From Nocardia carnea (GTDB lineage Bacteria; Actinomycetota; Actinomycetes; Mycobacteriales; Mycobacteriaceae), in contig NZ_JARWPM010000115.1 of NCBI RefSeq assembly GCF_029869215.1, positions 1 through 39,960 of the forward strand: a stretch of DNA of 39,960 nucleotides, given 5' to 3'. The position numbers and the translations under genes are program-made. This document shows positions 25,483 to 32,572 of the stretch, piece after piece. The notes beneath the pieces are model-generated. The model ran no database searches, had not been told where the DNA came from, and saw nothing but the letters and a program-made list of their open reading frames with translations. The first letter of the stretch is position 1. Every line of letters starts with the position of its first letter.

Positions 25483-25812
25483 ATGCCCCGCGTACGGCCG
25501 GTTGTGATTCCCATGGGCGGCCAGTTGCGGATTACCGGCACACACTCGGCGGTCATCTACGACGCCCGCGGCCGGATGCACACCGCCACGCTCCCATTTC
25601 TCACCCCTACCGGTATCCCGACCTACAGCCACGTCGACATCGCGGCGGCGACGGACGAGTTCGTGGATGCCTTCCACGCCGATGGCATCGATACCGATCT
25701 CTGGTTCGCCGCCCTCACTCTCGGTATCTGGCGTAACGAACGGCTGCTGCACCGCCCGCTGCCACAACTGTCCGCCATAAACCCGGCCGATTTCTCCGAT
25801 GACAGTGAGTGA
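25483..25812 (+). CDS. Hypothetical protein (about 109 aa)
   Basis: The sequence reads MPRVRPVVIPMGGQLRITGT, HSAVIYDARGRMHTATLPFL, then YSHVDIAAATDEFVDAFHAD and ends INPADFSDDSE. It looks like a compact soluble alpha/beta protein with no membrane segment. The start is uncertain: ATG 25483 has CTGGAG too close, and ATG 25513 lies downstream of GTG codons. I do not recognise a family. The 240 bases between it and the flavoprotein remnant hold no other supported gene. Confidence 0.5.
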   Translation: MPRVRPVVIPMGGQLRITGTHSAVIYDARGRMHTATLPFLTPTGIPTYSHVDIAAATDEFVDAFHADGIDTDLWFAALTLGIWRNERLLHRPLPQLSAINPADFSDDSE

Positions 25813-25888
25813 ACAGCCGAACCGGCTAGGGGAAGGTTTCAGCCTCTCCGCGTTCGGCGAAGAGTTTCCAGTACAAGGCAAGGAATCG

Positions 25889-26344
25889 ATGATGACAGAC
25901 CGGTCGATAGCCCCTGACACAGCCGCCCGGCGCCGCGGTGACCGGTTGCTGTGGCTCACGGTGTCCGCAGTGGTGATCGCGGCCGCCGCCACCGCGTTGC
26001 GCGTGGTCGGGGTGCCGTCGGTGGATCTGCATGTACCGACGCATTTCCTCGGGCTGATGGACCCTTTCTGCGGCGGCACGCGGGCGACGTACCTGTTGCT
26101 CGCCGGCGATGTGTCCGAGTCGCTTCGCTACAACCCGGGCGTCCTCGTCCTCGTCCTCGCCGTCGTTGTCCTTGCCCTGGCCCGCGGCGCGGTCGGGGTG
26201 CTCACCGGCCACTGGTTGCAGATCGCGCTGCGCCTGGGTATGGGCCGGGCGTTGTGGGTCGTCGTCGTGATTGCGGTGTTGGCGTTGTGGGTGCGTCAGC
26301 AGATCAATGCCGACCTGCTGACGCAACCCTGGCCGGTCCCGTAA
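25889..26344 (+). CDS. DUF2752 membrane protein (151 aa)
   Basis: After a basic N-terminus three membrane helices follow (LTVSAVVIAAAATALRVVGV, VLVLVLAVVVLALARGAVGV, ALWVVVVIAVLALWVRQQIN). The DUF2752 signature lies between the first two: GLMDPFCGGTRATYLLLAGD VSESLRYNPG, with the CGGTRA core and YNP. The role of the family is not known. AAGGAATCG precedes ATG 25889; the next codon is also ATG. Confidence 0.8.
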   Translation: MMTDRSIAPDTAARRRGDRLLWLTVSAVVIAAAATALRVVGVPSVDLHVPTHFLGLMDPFCGGTRATYLLLAGDVSESLRYNPGVLVLVLAVVVLALARGAVGVLTGHWLQIALRLGMGRALWVVVVIAVLALWVRQQINADLLTQPWPVP

Positions 26345-26560
26345 CTATCCGTCGACTACCGCGGTGTAGCCGAGTTCGGTGATCGCGGCGACCACGTCAT
26401 CGGGGGTGGTGACCGTGGCATCGAGGTCGACGGTGCTGAGGCGCTTCTTCATCGAAGTTTGCGTGCTGGCCACGCCGGGCAGGTCTTCGAGGGTGTCGTC
26501 GATGAGCAGTGCGCAACTGCCGCAGTGCATGCCTTCGATCCGGAAAATGTGGGTTGTCAT
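26345..26560 (-). CDS. HMA-domain copper-chaperone-like protein (71 aa)
   Basis: A single heavy-metal-associated domain: THIFRIEGMHCGSCALLIDD with the MxCxxC metal site (MHCGSC), then VDLDATVTTPDDVVAAITEL and GYTAVVDG. Such ferredoxin-fold proteins carry Cu(I) or related soft ions to membrane partners. AAGGGACC precedes the ATG. It lies 14 bases after the TauE-cupredoxin stop on the same strand, so it is the last gene of that unit. Length and motif are complete. Confidence 0.92.
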   Translation of the reverse strand: MTTHIFRIEGMHCGSCALLIDDTLEDLPGVASTQTSMKKRLSTVDLDATVTTPDDVVAAITELGYTAVVDG

Positions 26561-26574
26561 GCGGAGTGGTCCCT

Positions 26575-27648
26575 TCAGAGAATTGTGATCATGCCCGAGT
26601 ACATGCCCATGCCGCAGGTGTAGTCCAAGCGGCCGGGCTGCAAAGTGCCCAGGTCGATCCGGGTTTCGCCGTTGGTCGGCAGTGTCGTGGTGATGCCGAG
26701 GCTCGGAAAGACCATCGACCGGATACATCCCTGGGTGCCGCTGGTCTTGACTACGAGTGTGGTCGGTACGCCAGCGACGGCTTCGATGTTCTTCGGACTG
26801 TAGGAGCCGGTGCTGGCGGTGATCGTCAGGGTCTGCACCCCGTCGGCGACCGTCGCGGCCGAGGCGTCCGCCGCTGGCGGTTCGAAGCCGATCGACTCCC
26901 CGATCCGGCTTGCTGCAAGCGGTGAGCCGGCGAGTTCCAGGCCTCCGTTGAGGGTGTAGAAGCCCATCGCGAGCACTACGAGACCGGTGGCCAGGGCCAG
27001 CCGGCCCCGCCACGCCGTCGCCGCGACCCGGGCGGCGTATCCGAGGACGGCGAACAGCGGGCTGGTACCGAGTACGAAGACCGCCATGATCGCCGCACCC
27101 CACCACGGTGATCCCGACGCCAGGGCCAGCGCTGCCACCGACAGCGTGACTCCACACGGGATCAGGACCGTCAAAACACCCAGCACCGTCGGCGCCATCG
27201 CGGCTTGTGAACGTGCCCGCTTGCGCAGGACGCGCATCCAGGATGCGGGTGGCTCGATCACGATGCCTCGGAATCCCGGCACGCCCAGTTGGGCGAGACC
27301 GAAGGCGATGATCAGCAGCCCGGCCCCGATCTGCAGCCAGGTCCGCGCGCCGGTCGACAACTGCACGGCCCCGCCCGCGGCCCCCAGCACCGCACCGAGC
27401 ACGGTGTGAGAGGCCAGTTTCCCGGCGAGGAACCCGCCGACCGGGGCGAGGTCGTCAGCTACCCGTCGGCGCCAGCCGGGCTTCGCAGCCCTTGTCACCG
27501 CCGCGCCGGCGGAAGCTCCCGCCGTGGTGACCACTGATGTCGCGGTGCGCTGGCGGGTGATCAAACCGGTGAGCAAGCCGCCTTGTACGGCGGCACAGGA
27601 CACACCACCGGCGAACAAGCCGGTGACGAGAACAGGAACAAGATTCAC
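26575..27648 (-). CDS. TauE/SafE-DsbD-type transporter fused to a C-terminal cupredoxin
   Basis: Residues 1-245 are a UreH/DsbD-like membrane domain: LVTGLFAGGVSCAAVQGGLL, GGFLAGKLASHTVLGAVLGA, TVLGVLTVLIPCGVTLSVAA, each carrying a membrane Cys (SCAAVQGG, IPCGVTLS). Residues about 270-357 are a cupredoxin-like domain: ITASTGSYSPKNIEAVAGVP, TSGTQGCIRSMVFPSLGITT, GRLDYTCGMGMYSGMITIL, with Cys and Met where copper ligands are expected. This suggests copper handling across the membrane and in the periplasm-like space. GTG 27648 follows GGAGG at ideal spacing. The HMA chaperone follows directly. Confidence 0.88.
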   Translation of the reverse strand: MNLVPVLVTGLFAGGVSCAAVQGGLLTGLITRQRTATSVVTTAGASAGAAVTRAAKPGWRRRVADDLAPVGGFLAGKLASHTVLGAVLGAAGGAVQLSTGARTWLQIGAGLLIIAFGLAQLGVPGFRGIVIEPPASWMRVLRKRARSQAAMAPTVLGVLTVLIPCGVTLSVAALALASGSPWWGAAIMAVFVLGTSPLFAVLGYAARVAATAWRGRLALATGLVVLAMGFYTLNGGLELAGSPLAASRIGESIGFEPPAADASAATVADGVQTLTITASTGSYSPKNIEAVAGVPTTLVVKTSGTQGCIRSMVFPSLGITTTLPTNGETRIDLGTLQPGRLDYTCGMGMYSGMITIL

Positions 27649-27763
27649 AAAAGCCTCCTGCGAGGAGAGGAAAGAGAACGGCATGAGTGATTGCACCGAC
27701 GACGGAGACGCCGGTGCATACCCGAGACGGTTACAATCTCGACCCGTCCCGGGCGCCCGCTCT

Positions 27764-28231
27764 CTATGTCCGCAACACGCAGAGTTCAGCCAAAGTCGGT
27801 GCACGCGGCAGGACCGCCCGCACCCCTGTTATCCCCACATCCTGAGCCTGACGCAGCGCAGTGGTGACGACTTCTCGACGCGGAAACATGAACGCCGCCA
27901 ACAACGCCAAAAATGCCGCTAAGCACGCCATCACCAGCCCCGCGGGCGGCGTCGGCGCGGCATCATCGGCCATCGCCATCGGAGTGTCGGGCATGTCGAT
28001 GCCCATCCCGGAATCATGGCCATGGTCATGTTCATGCGCGCTGGGACCATTAACCCCTGTAGCGCACTGACCTGCCACGCCATCGAACATGACGGCCGAC
28101 TGCACCATCCCCATCGGCATGCCGGTCTGGCACTGTGCTCCCTGAACGAGTGCGATCCCGACGAATGCCGACAGCACCACCGCGAGCCGCAGCAGCGCAG
28201 CTCGTCGGGGAATCATCGGCGCGAAGATCAC
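27764..28231 (-). CDS. DUF6153-like His/Met-rich membrane protein (155 aa)
   Basis: An N-terminal helix (LLRLAVVLSAFVGIALVQGA) is followed by an exported Met/His/Asp-rich stretch, with QTGMPMGMVQSAVMF, SAHEHDHGHDSGMGIDMPDT and PMAMADD, and then a second helix GLVMACLAAFLALLAAFMFP. The C-terminus ends LAELCVLRT. The plan resembles DUF6153 proteins near actinobacterial copper genes. The His/Met cluster probably binds copper outside the membrane. GTG 28231 or ATG 28216 may be the start. It lies between the MerR-type promoter and the TauE-cupredoxin gene. Confidence 0.68.
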   Translation of the reverse strand: MIFAPMIPRRAALLRLAVVLSAFVGIALVQGAQCQTGMPMGMVQSAVMFDGVAGQCATGVNGPSAHEHDHGHDSGMGIDMPDTPMAMADDAAPTPPAGLVMACLAAFLALLAAFMFPRREVVTTALRQAQDVGITGVRAVLPRAPTLAELCVLRT

Positions 28232-28243
28232 GCGGCGATGATA

Positions 28244-28547
28244 CTAACTGATTCCGTAGGTTGCTCGGTCAGCTCGCACCACCACGCAAATCGGCGGAGC
28301 ATCAGGTTTGTGGGCCTTTGTACTCAACAACTCGCTCGCCGCCGCCAACCCCACCAACGCGTTGCTGCATGCCCGTGCGCGACCGAAGTGGCCCATGTCG
28401 AGGCTCCGCAGCTCGGCGATCTCGTCGCGCAAGCCGGTCGATTTCCTGCTTCGTGGCATCACTATCTGCCATGCCATCGGGGCCACGGCTTCCGCGATCG
28501 CGCATCGACAACATCATCGGCCCCATACCGACCGGGCAGGCCGGCAA
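28244..28547 (-). pseudogene. Possible frameshifted Met-rich reading frame, first in the copper unit
   Basis: From TTG 28547 the frame reads MPACPVGMGPMMLSMRDRGS and GPDGMADSDATKQEIDRL. A one-base shift near 28430 then gives RDEIAELRSLDMGHFGRARA, a natural continuation of the helix. Neither half alone looks like a complete protein and the start lacks a good ribosome site. It may be a decayed small protein or a single-base sequence error. It is the first possible gene after the promoter at 28620-28650. Confidence 0.3.
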
Positions 28548-28619
28548 CGCGAGCGTCTAGAGCAACGATTCCACGTGTAATCACACTTCACGAGCGTGAC
28601 GTTTCGGGCGCCACAACCA

Positions 28620-28650
28620 TCATGAACCTTCCAGTAGGATGGAATGTCAA
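28620..28650 (-). promoter_or_regulatory. MerR-type promoter/operator for the leftward copper genes
   Basis: On the minus strand TTGACA (28645-28650) and a 19-bp spacer lead to TCATGAT. The spacer holds the imperfect dyad ACATTCC-8-GGAAGGT (28626-28647). The long spacer with a central dyad is the hallmark of MerR-activated promoters. It points away from merR, which starts at 28681 on the other strand. Confidence 0.72.
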
Positions 28651-28680
28651 GGTGGGGTTCTCGCCGACGTCGGAGGAGCC

Positions 28681-29097
28681 ATGAGAATCGGTGAACTGGC
28701 CGCGGCCAGTGGTATCACGGCCAAGACCATTCGCTTCTATGAGCAAGAGGGCCTGATGCCTGAACCTGAACGCACCCCCGGCGGCTACCGGGACTACAGG
28801 CCCGACCACATCACCCGGCTGCAGTTCATTCGCCGCGCGCAGGCCGCCGGACTCTCGCTCGCCGAAGCCCGTCAGGTGCTCGACATCGTGGACCGCGGCG
28901 AAGCGCCATGCAGCCATGTGGAATCGGTGCTCAGCTCGCGGCTGGATCAGGTCCGCGCCCAGATCGCCGAGCTCGTCACCCTCGAAACTCACTTGGCGGC
29001 GCTGCTGGAGACCGCTCATCGGGGCCCGGCCCCCGCCGAGCACGACCGGGCCGCGGTCTGCTGGATCCTGGAATCCGGCGCGGAACCCTTGGCATAA
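28681..29097 (+). CDS. MerR-family metal-responsive regulator (138 aa)
   Basis: The winged helix reads MRIGELAAASGITAKTIRFY, EQEGLMPEPERTPGGYRDYR, then RLQFIRRAQAAGLSLAEARQ; a dimerisation coiled coil follows (SRLDQVRAQIAELVTLETHL). Cys77 (in PCSHV) matches the helix cysteine of ZntR and MerR, and Cys127 lies near the C-terminal loop. The metal cannot be fixed from these two residues, but the ACCTTCC/GGAAGGT operators point to the CueR (Cu/Ag) type. CGGAGGAGCC precedes the ATG. Likely controls the leftward copper genes and the 21-aa peptide unit. Confidence 0.9.
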   Translation: MRIGELAAASGITAKTIRFYEQEGLMPEPERTPGGYRDYRPDHITRLQFIRRAQAAGLSLAEARQVLDIVDRGEAPCSHVESVLSSRLDQVRAQIAELVTLETHLAALLETAHRGPAPAEHDRAAVCWILESGAEPLA

Positions 29098-29193
29098 GCG
29101 ATCTCGATGAAGACCTCGAATCGCCCTGTCGACGGCGGGTAGTCTGCCAACTCCTCGAAGGGGGCCGCCGCAGGAATCTCGAACTTCAAGGCT

Positions 29194-29231
29194 GGGCGGG
29201 CCGACCTGCTTGTCGGGAGGTCCGCCCGCCC
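29194..29231. terminator. Strong hairpin between merR and the micropeptide gene
   Basis: Arms GGGCGGGC-C-GACCT and AGGTC-C-GCCCGCCC pair over 13 of 14 positions around a 10-base loop. It lies 26 bases past the peptide stop on the minus strand and 96 bases past the merR stop on the plus strand, so it can end both convergent transcripts. There is no long U run, as is common in actinobacteria. Confidence 0.7.
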
Positions 29232-29257
29232 TGCCTCGGCATGAGTGGATGCTGGTG

Positions 29258-29323
29258 TCACATCGGACAGCAGGATCCCATCATGCTGCACAGCATGTCG
29301 CAGATCATCTTCAGTGGGTTCAC
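29258..29323 (-). CDS. 21-aa Cys/Met-rich micropeptide, candidate metal-binding peptide
   Basis: GTG 29323 is preceded by a perfect AAGGAGGT (29331-29338) at 7-base spacing, the strongest ribosome site in this part of the window. The peptide is MNPL, K, then MICDMLCSMMGSCCPM: four Cys (8, 12, 18, 19) and six Met including the start, with CxxxC and CC pairs suited to soft-metal binding. It sits alone between a CueR-type promoter (29446-29477) and a hairpin (29194-29231). An in-frame extension upstream to 29461 exists but would start at or above the expected transcription start. I know of no named family it belongs to. It may be a chelator, a regulator-tuning peptide, or a leader. Confidence 0.62.
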   Translation of the reverse strand: MNPLKMICDMLCSMMGSCCPM

Positions 29324-29445
29324 GTGGATCACCTCCTTCGTTGGTCGCCCCGCCCGGTCGGCGGCGATCGGTTCTTCTCCGATCGTGTTGGTCCTGGTCA
29401 CCGACGTCGCTGGTTTCTGGTTCGCCTGACCCGTGAGTCGCATGG

Positions 29446-29477
29446 ATGCTAAACCTTCCATCTATATGGAAGGTCAA
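29446..29477 (-). promoter_or_regulatory. CueR-type promoter with perfect dyad, drives the micropeptide
   Basis: On the minus strand TTGACC (29472-29477), a 19-bp spacer and TTAGCAT (29446-29452) form a MerR-type promoter. The dyad ACCTTCCAT-4-ATGGAAGGT (29453-29474) is perfect over 9 bp per arm. The arrangement closely resembles the E. coli copA promoter (TTGACCTTCC...GGAAGGTTTA). Confidence 0.8.
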
Positions 29478-29798
29478 ATCGCAGGCGCGGCTCGGCGGCG
29501 CCGCCAACATGAACGTTCTAGTGCAGTGGGAGGTCGAGGGGAATCCAGATCGACTCCGCCCGATTCGACAGATTCCCGGCTTGGCGGACGAGAACAGCCG
29601 CGCCGGGTAATCCGGCTCGGTCAACAGCCAGCACCCGAGGATTCGAACCTGCGACGCGCGACCTGCCGTTTCCCTGTGGTCATTACTGCGTGGATAGCTG
29701 CCAAATCTAGCTCGCGCGGCAGGTCGGCGGCGCATGATCCTCGTCGCAGTCTGGCCGAGCTGTCCGGTGGCGGACACGGGCCTTTCGTCATCGTTGAA
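29478..29798. other. Intergenic stretch, nothing assignable
   Basis: About 320 bases between the micropeptide promoter and the MMPL gene. No supported gene is seen. GGTTCGAATC on the minus strand near 29643-29652 looks like a tRNA T-loop but lacks a matching stem and body. The MMPL transcript probably ends here. Confidence 0.5.
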
Positions 29799-32060
29799 CT
29801 ACTCACCGCCACTCCGAGTGTCGGCCTTGCCGGTGTCGGACCGGATGCGGTGCCGGGTCGGTAGCCACCAGTTCCAGTCGCCGAGCAGTCGCATGAGGGC
29901 GGGGACGAGGACGAGGCGGATGAGGACGGCGTCGATGGCGACCGCGACAGCGAGGGCGAATCCGAGTTGTTTGAGTTCGAGGATGTCGGCGGTGAGGAAG
30001 CTGGCGAAGATGGCGATCATGATCGCGGCGGCTGCGGTGATGGGGCGTGCGGTGTGGGTGAGTCCGGCGGCGACTGCGTGCTGGTTGTCGCCGGTGGTGT
30101 CCCAGTATTCGCGGATGCGGCGGATGAGGAAGACCTCGTAGTCCATCGAGAGGCCGAACAGTAGTGCGAACACGACGGTGGGTAGGTAGACCTGGACGAA
30201 GCCGGGGCTGGTGAAGTCGAGAATGTTCTCGCCGAGGCCCCATTGGAACACGGCGACGGTGATGCCGAGGGCGGCGCCGGTGGCGAGCAGGTTCATCGCG
30301 ATGGCCTTGATCGGCAGGGCGATGCTGCGGAACGCGGCGATGAGGAAGATCAGGGACGCGGTCAGCACCAGGGCCACGACCAGCGGCAGTTTGGTGGTCA
30401 TCTCGTCGGAGAGGTCGACGAATTCGGCGGTGCTGCCGCCGATGCGGATCTCGACTCCGGTCGCATCAGCCGCTGTGTTGCGGAGGTCGCGGATGAGGTC
30501 GGTGGCCTCCATCGAGTCGAACGCGACCGACGGTATCGCCATCGCCAGCACTCGTCCGTCGATGAGCTGGGCAGGCAGAACGGTGTCGATGCGGTCGTCG
30601 CCGGCGATCTCGACCAGGAACCGGTTGACCTGGTCTGGGGCGTCGCCGGTGAGCGGGGTGTCGCCGGGGCCGGTAGCGATGATCTCGACCGGTGAGAGTG
30701 CTCCGGCGGGGAAGTTGGTGGTCAACGCTGTGGTGGCGCGTCCGGTGGGGGTGTCGTCGAGGGCGCTGGTGCCCATGTCGAGGCCGTAGCGGATCCCGAA
30801 TACCGGTAGCGCAGCGATGACCAGTACCGCTACCGCGGCCGTGCCGAACAGAGCTGGTCGGCGCATGACGAGATACGCCCAGCGCGCCCAGCGGCCGCGG
30901 CTGGCACCACGAAGGTCGGTGGCGCTGTCGGCGGGGCGCCAGCGGGCCGGGAGCGCGCCGCGGTTGACAGCAGGGCCCAGGACGGCGAGTAAGGCGGGGA
31001 GCAGGGTGACGGCGACGATGAGCATGCTGGTGACAGCGGTGGCGACGCCGATGGCGATACCACGAAAGATCGGTGCCTGGATGATGATCAACGCGCACAG
31101 CGAGATCATCACCACAAGCCCCGAGACCAGAATCGTTTTACCCGCTGTGGCAAGTGCGCGGCCGACGGCGGCAGCGATCGCGAAATGGTCGACGACGGTG
31201 TGGTGGGCGAGTTCTTCGCGAAAGCGGCTGACGATGAACATCGCGTAGTCGATGCCGACGCCGAGGCCGACCATGGTCGCCATGGCCACGGTCAGGGAAT
31301 CGAACGCGGTCACCGTGGTGAGGGTGAACAACACCCCGACCGCGGTCAACAACCCCGCGATCGCGACTCCGATCGGGACCGCCGCGGCGGCCAGGGCGCC
31401 GAGCGCGAGGACGAGCAGGATCAGGGCGACCGGGACGCCGATCACCTCGGCACGGGCCAGATCGGCGTTCTGTAGTTCGGTGGCCGCGTTCTGCACCGCC
31501 GAGTACCCTGTCAGCCCCACATCGATGGAGGCGTCGCCGGTGGTGGCGATGGCCTCTTGTAGGTCGCGAGCGACCCTCGCGCGTTCGGCCATGTCGCCGT
31601 CCATGCCGGCCAGCGCGATCGCGACGTGACCGTCGGCCGATATCTGGGATCCGGGCAGCCCGTCGTAGGGGCCGACGACATCGACCACGCCGTGCACCTC
31701 TGCGGCGGCGGTAACCGCGCGAGCGACCGCTGCGCGAAATTCGGTGTCGGTGGCGGTCAGGGCAGATGATCGCAGCACGATGACTGCCTGCTCGGCGCCG
31801 AACTGTGGGAAGTGCTGGGCGACAAGACGATCCACCTCGGTCGACTCCGAGCCTTCGACACCGAAATCCATGGCGCCGAGCCGGTTCTCGAGCAGCGGGT
31901 ACGCCAGCGCACACACCGCCAGCAACAGCCCCCAGATCGCCAGAATCACACGTCTGCGCCGCGCCATGAGAACGCCCCACCGATACAGCAACCCAGGCGA
32001 GCCAGGTGGCAGTGATTGCTGGGGTGACCTCTCGGTCACGATGGAGTGCTGCTGGTCCAC
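29799..32060 (-). CDS. MMPL-family (RND superfamily) membrane transporter
   Basis: The 753-residue protein has two copies of the MmpL unit: a helix, a large outer loop, then five helices. Key segments are FDSLTVAMATMVGLGVGIDY AMFIVSRFREEL in the first half and FVQVYLPTVVFALLFGLSMD YEVFLIRRIREYW in the second, with the paired Gly-Asp-Tyr elements of proton relay in this family. Members export lipids, siderophores or drugs; the substrate here is unknown. The size is that of the short actinobacterial MMPL group. GTG 32060 follows GGAGGGAG. It is divergent from the ArsR-type regulator at 32177, which may repress it. Confidence 0.9.
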   Translation of the reverse strand: MDQQHSIVTERSPQQSLPPGSPGLLYRWGVLMARRRRVILAIWGLLLAVCALAYPLLENRLGAMDFGVEGSESTEVDRLVAQHFPQFGAEQAVIVLRSSALTATDTEFRAAVARAVTAAAEVHGVVDVVGPYDGLPGSQISADGHVAIALAGMDGDMAERARVARDLQEAIATTGDASIDVGLTGYSAVQNAATELQNADLARAEVIGVPVALILLVLALGALAAAAVPIGVAIAGLLTAVGVLFTLTTVTAFDSLTVAMATMVGLGVGIDYAMFIVSRFREELAHHTVVDHFAIAAAVGRALATAGKTILVSGLVVMISLCALIIIQAPIFRGIAIGVATAVTSMLIVAVTLLPALLAVLGPAVNRGALPARWRPADSATDLRGASRGRWARWAYLVMRRPALFGTAAVAVLVIAALPVFGIRYGLDMGTSALDDTPTGRATTALTTNFPAGALSPVEIIATGPGDTPLTGDAPDQVNRFLVEIAGDDRIDTVLPAQLIDGRVLAMAIPSVAFDSMEATDLIRDLRNTAADATGVEIRIGGSTAEFVDLSDEMTTKLPLVVALVLTASLIFLIAAFRSIALPIKAIAMNLLATGAALGITVAVFQWGLGENILDFTSPGFVQVYLPTVVFALLFGLSMDYEVFLIRRIREYWDTTGDNQHAVAAGLTHTARPITAAAAIMIAIFASFLTADILELKQLGFALAVAVAIDAVLIRLVLVPALMRLLGDWNWWLPTRHRIRSDTGKADTRSGGE

Positions 32061-32164
32061 CGTGTACTCCCTCCGTAGCCGACCCTCATTGATCGCCGAG
32101 AAGCGATGTGATCGTTGAAATGAGATTAGTCACGGCGAGGTTCGATATCAACACCATTTCGCGC

Positions 32165-32170
32165 TATCAT
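32165..32170 (+). promoter_or_regulatory. Putative -10 TATCAT of the arsR-like gene, leaderless
   Basis: TATCAT lies 6 bases before ATG 32177 with no ribosome site between, so the transcript should start at the ATG. The region between the divergent MMPL and arsR-like starts is AT-richer than its surroundings and probably holds the operator. Confidence 0.45.
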
Positions 32171-32176
32171 CGTTTT

Positions 32177-32572
32177 ATGGCGATTGATCATGGCGAGGGT
32201 TGTCTCGCCGAAACGCAAGGCCTGGATCCGGCGGTGGCGTTGTTCCACAGCCTCTCGGACGCGACACGGCTGGCGATCGTGCACCGGCTGGCGTGCGGGG
32301 AAGCGCGGGTATCGGATCTGATGGCAGGGCTCGGGCTGGCGCAGTCGACGGTGTCGGCGCATGTAGCCTGCCTGCGCGACTGCGGGCTGGTCGTCGGCCG
32401 CCCCCAGGGTCGGCAGGTGTTCTACAGTCTGGCGCGGCCGGAGTTGATGGACCTGCTCGCCTCGGCGGAGACCTTGCTCGCGGCGACCGGTAATGCGGTG
32501 GCGTTGTGCCCGAACTACGGCACCGACGCCACAACCATCACGACGGAGACGACTGCGGAGGTGCGAGCATGA
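32177..32572 (+). CDS. ArsR/SmtB-family metal sensor, CmtR-like cysteine pattern
   Basis: The winged helix spans FHSLSDATRLAIVHRLACGE, VSDLMAGLGLAQSTVSAHVA, CLRDCGLVVGRPQGRQVFYS. C65 and C69 (ACLRDC) sit in the recognition helix exactly as in the Cd/Pb sensor CmtR, and C111 (LCPNYG) in the C-terminal tail matches the third CmtR ligand; C9 and C40 are extra. It should release DNA on binding Cd(II)/Pb(II). ATG 32177 is chosen by the leaderless -10; GTG 32108 is possible but adds an atypical tail. The stop overlaps the ATPase start (ATGA). Confidence 0.88.
   Translation: MAIDHGEGCLAETQGLDPAVALFHSLSDATRLAIVHRLACGEARVSDLMAGLGLAQSTVSAHVACLRDCGLVVGRPQGRQVFYSLARPELMDLLASAETLLAATGNAVALCPNYGTDATTITTETTAEVRA

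Noticed and set aside
29258..29461. 67-codon version of the micropeptide frame
   Set aside because: Its first ATG lies inside the operator and the next lies between the -10 and the likely transcription start, while the GTG at 29323 has a perfect ribosome site.
29631..29660. tRNA-like T-loop GGTTCGAATCC on the minus strand
   Set aside because: The T stem pairs only 3 of 5, no anticodon arm or acceptor stem can be built upstream, and there is no CCA. At most a fossil attachment-site remnant, or chance.
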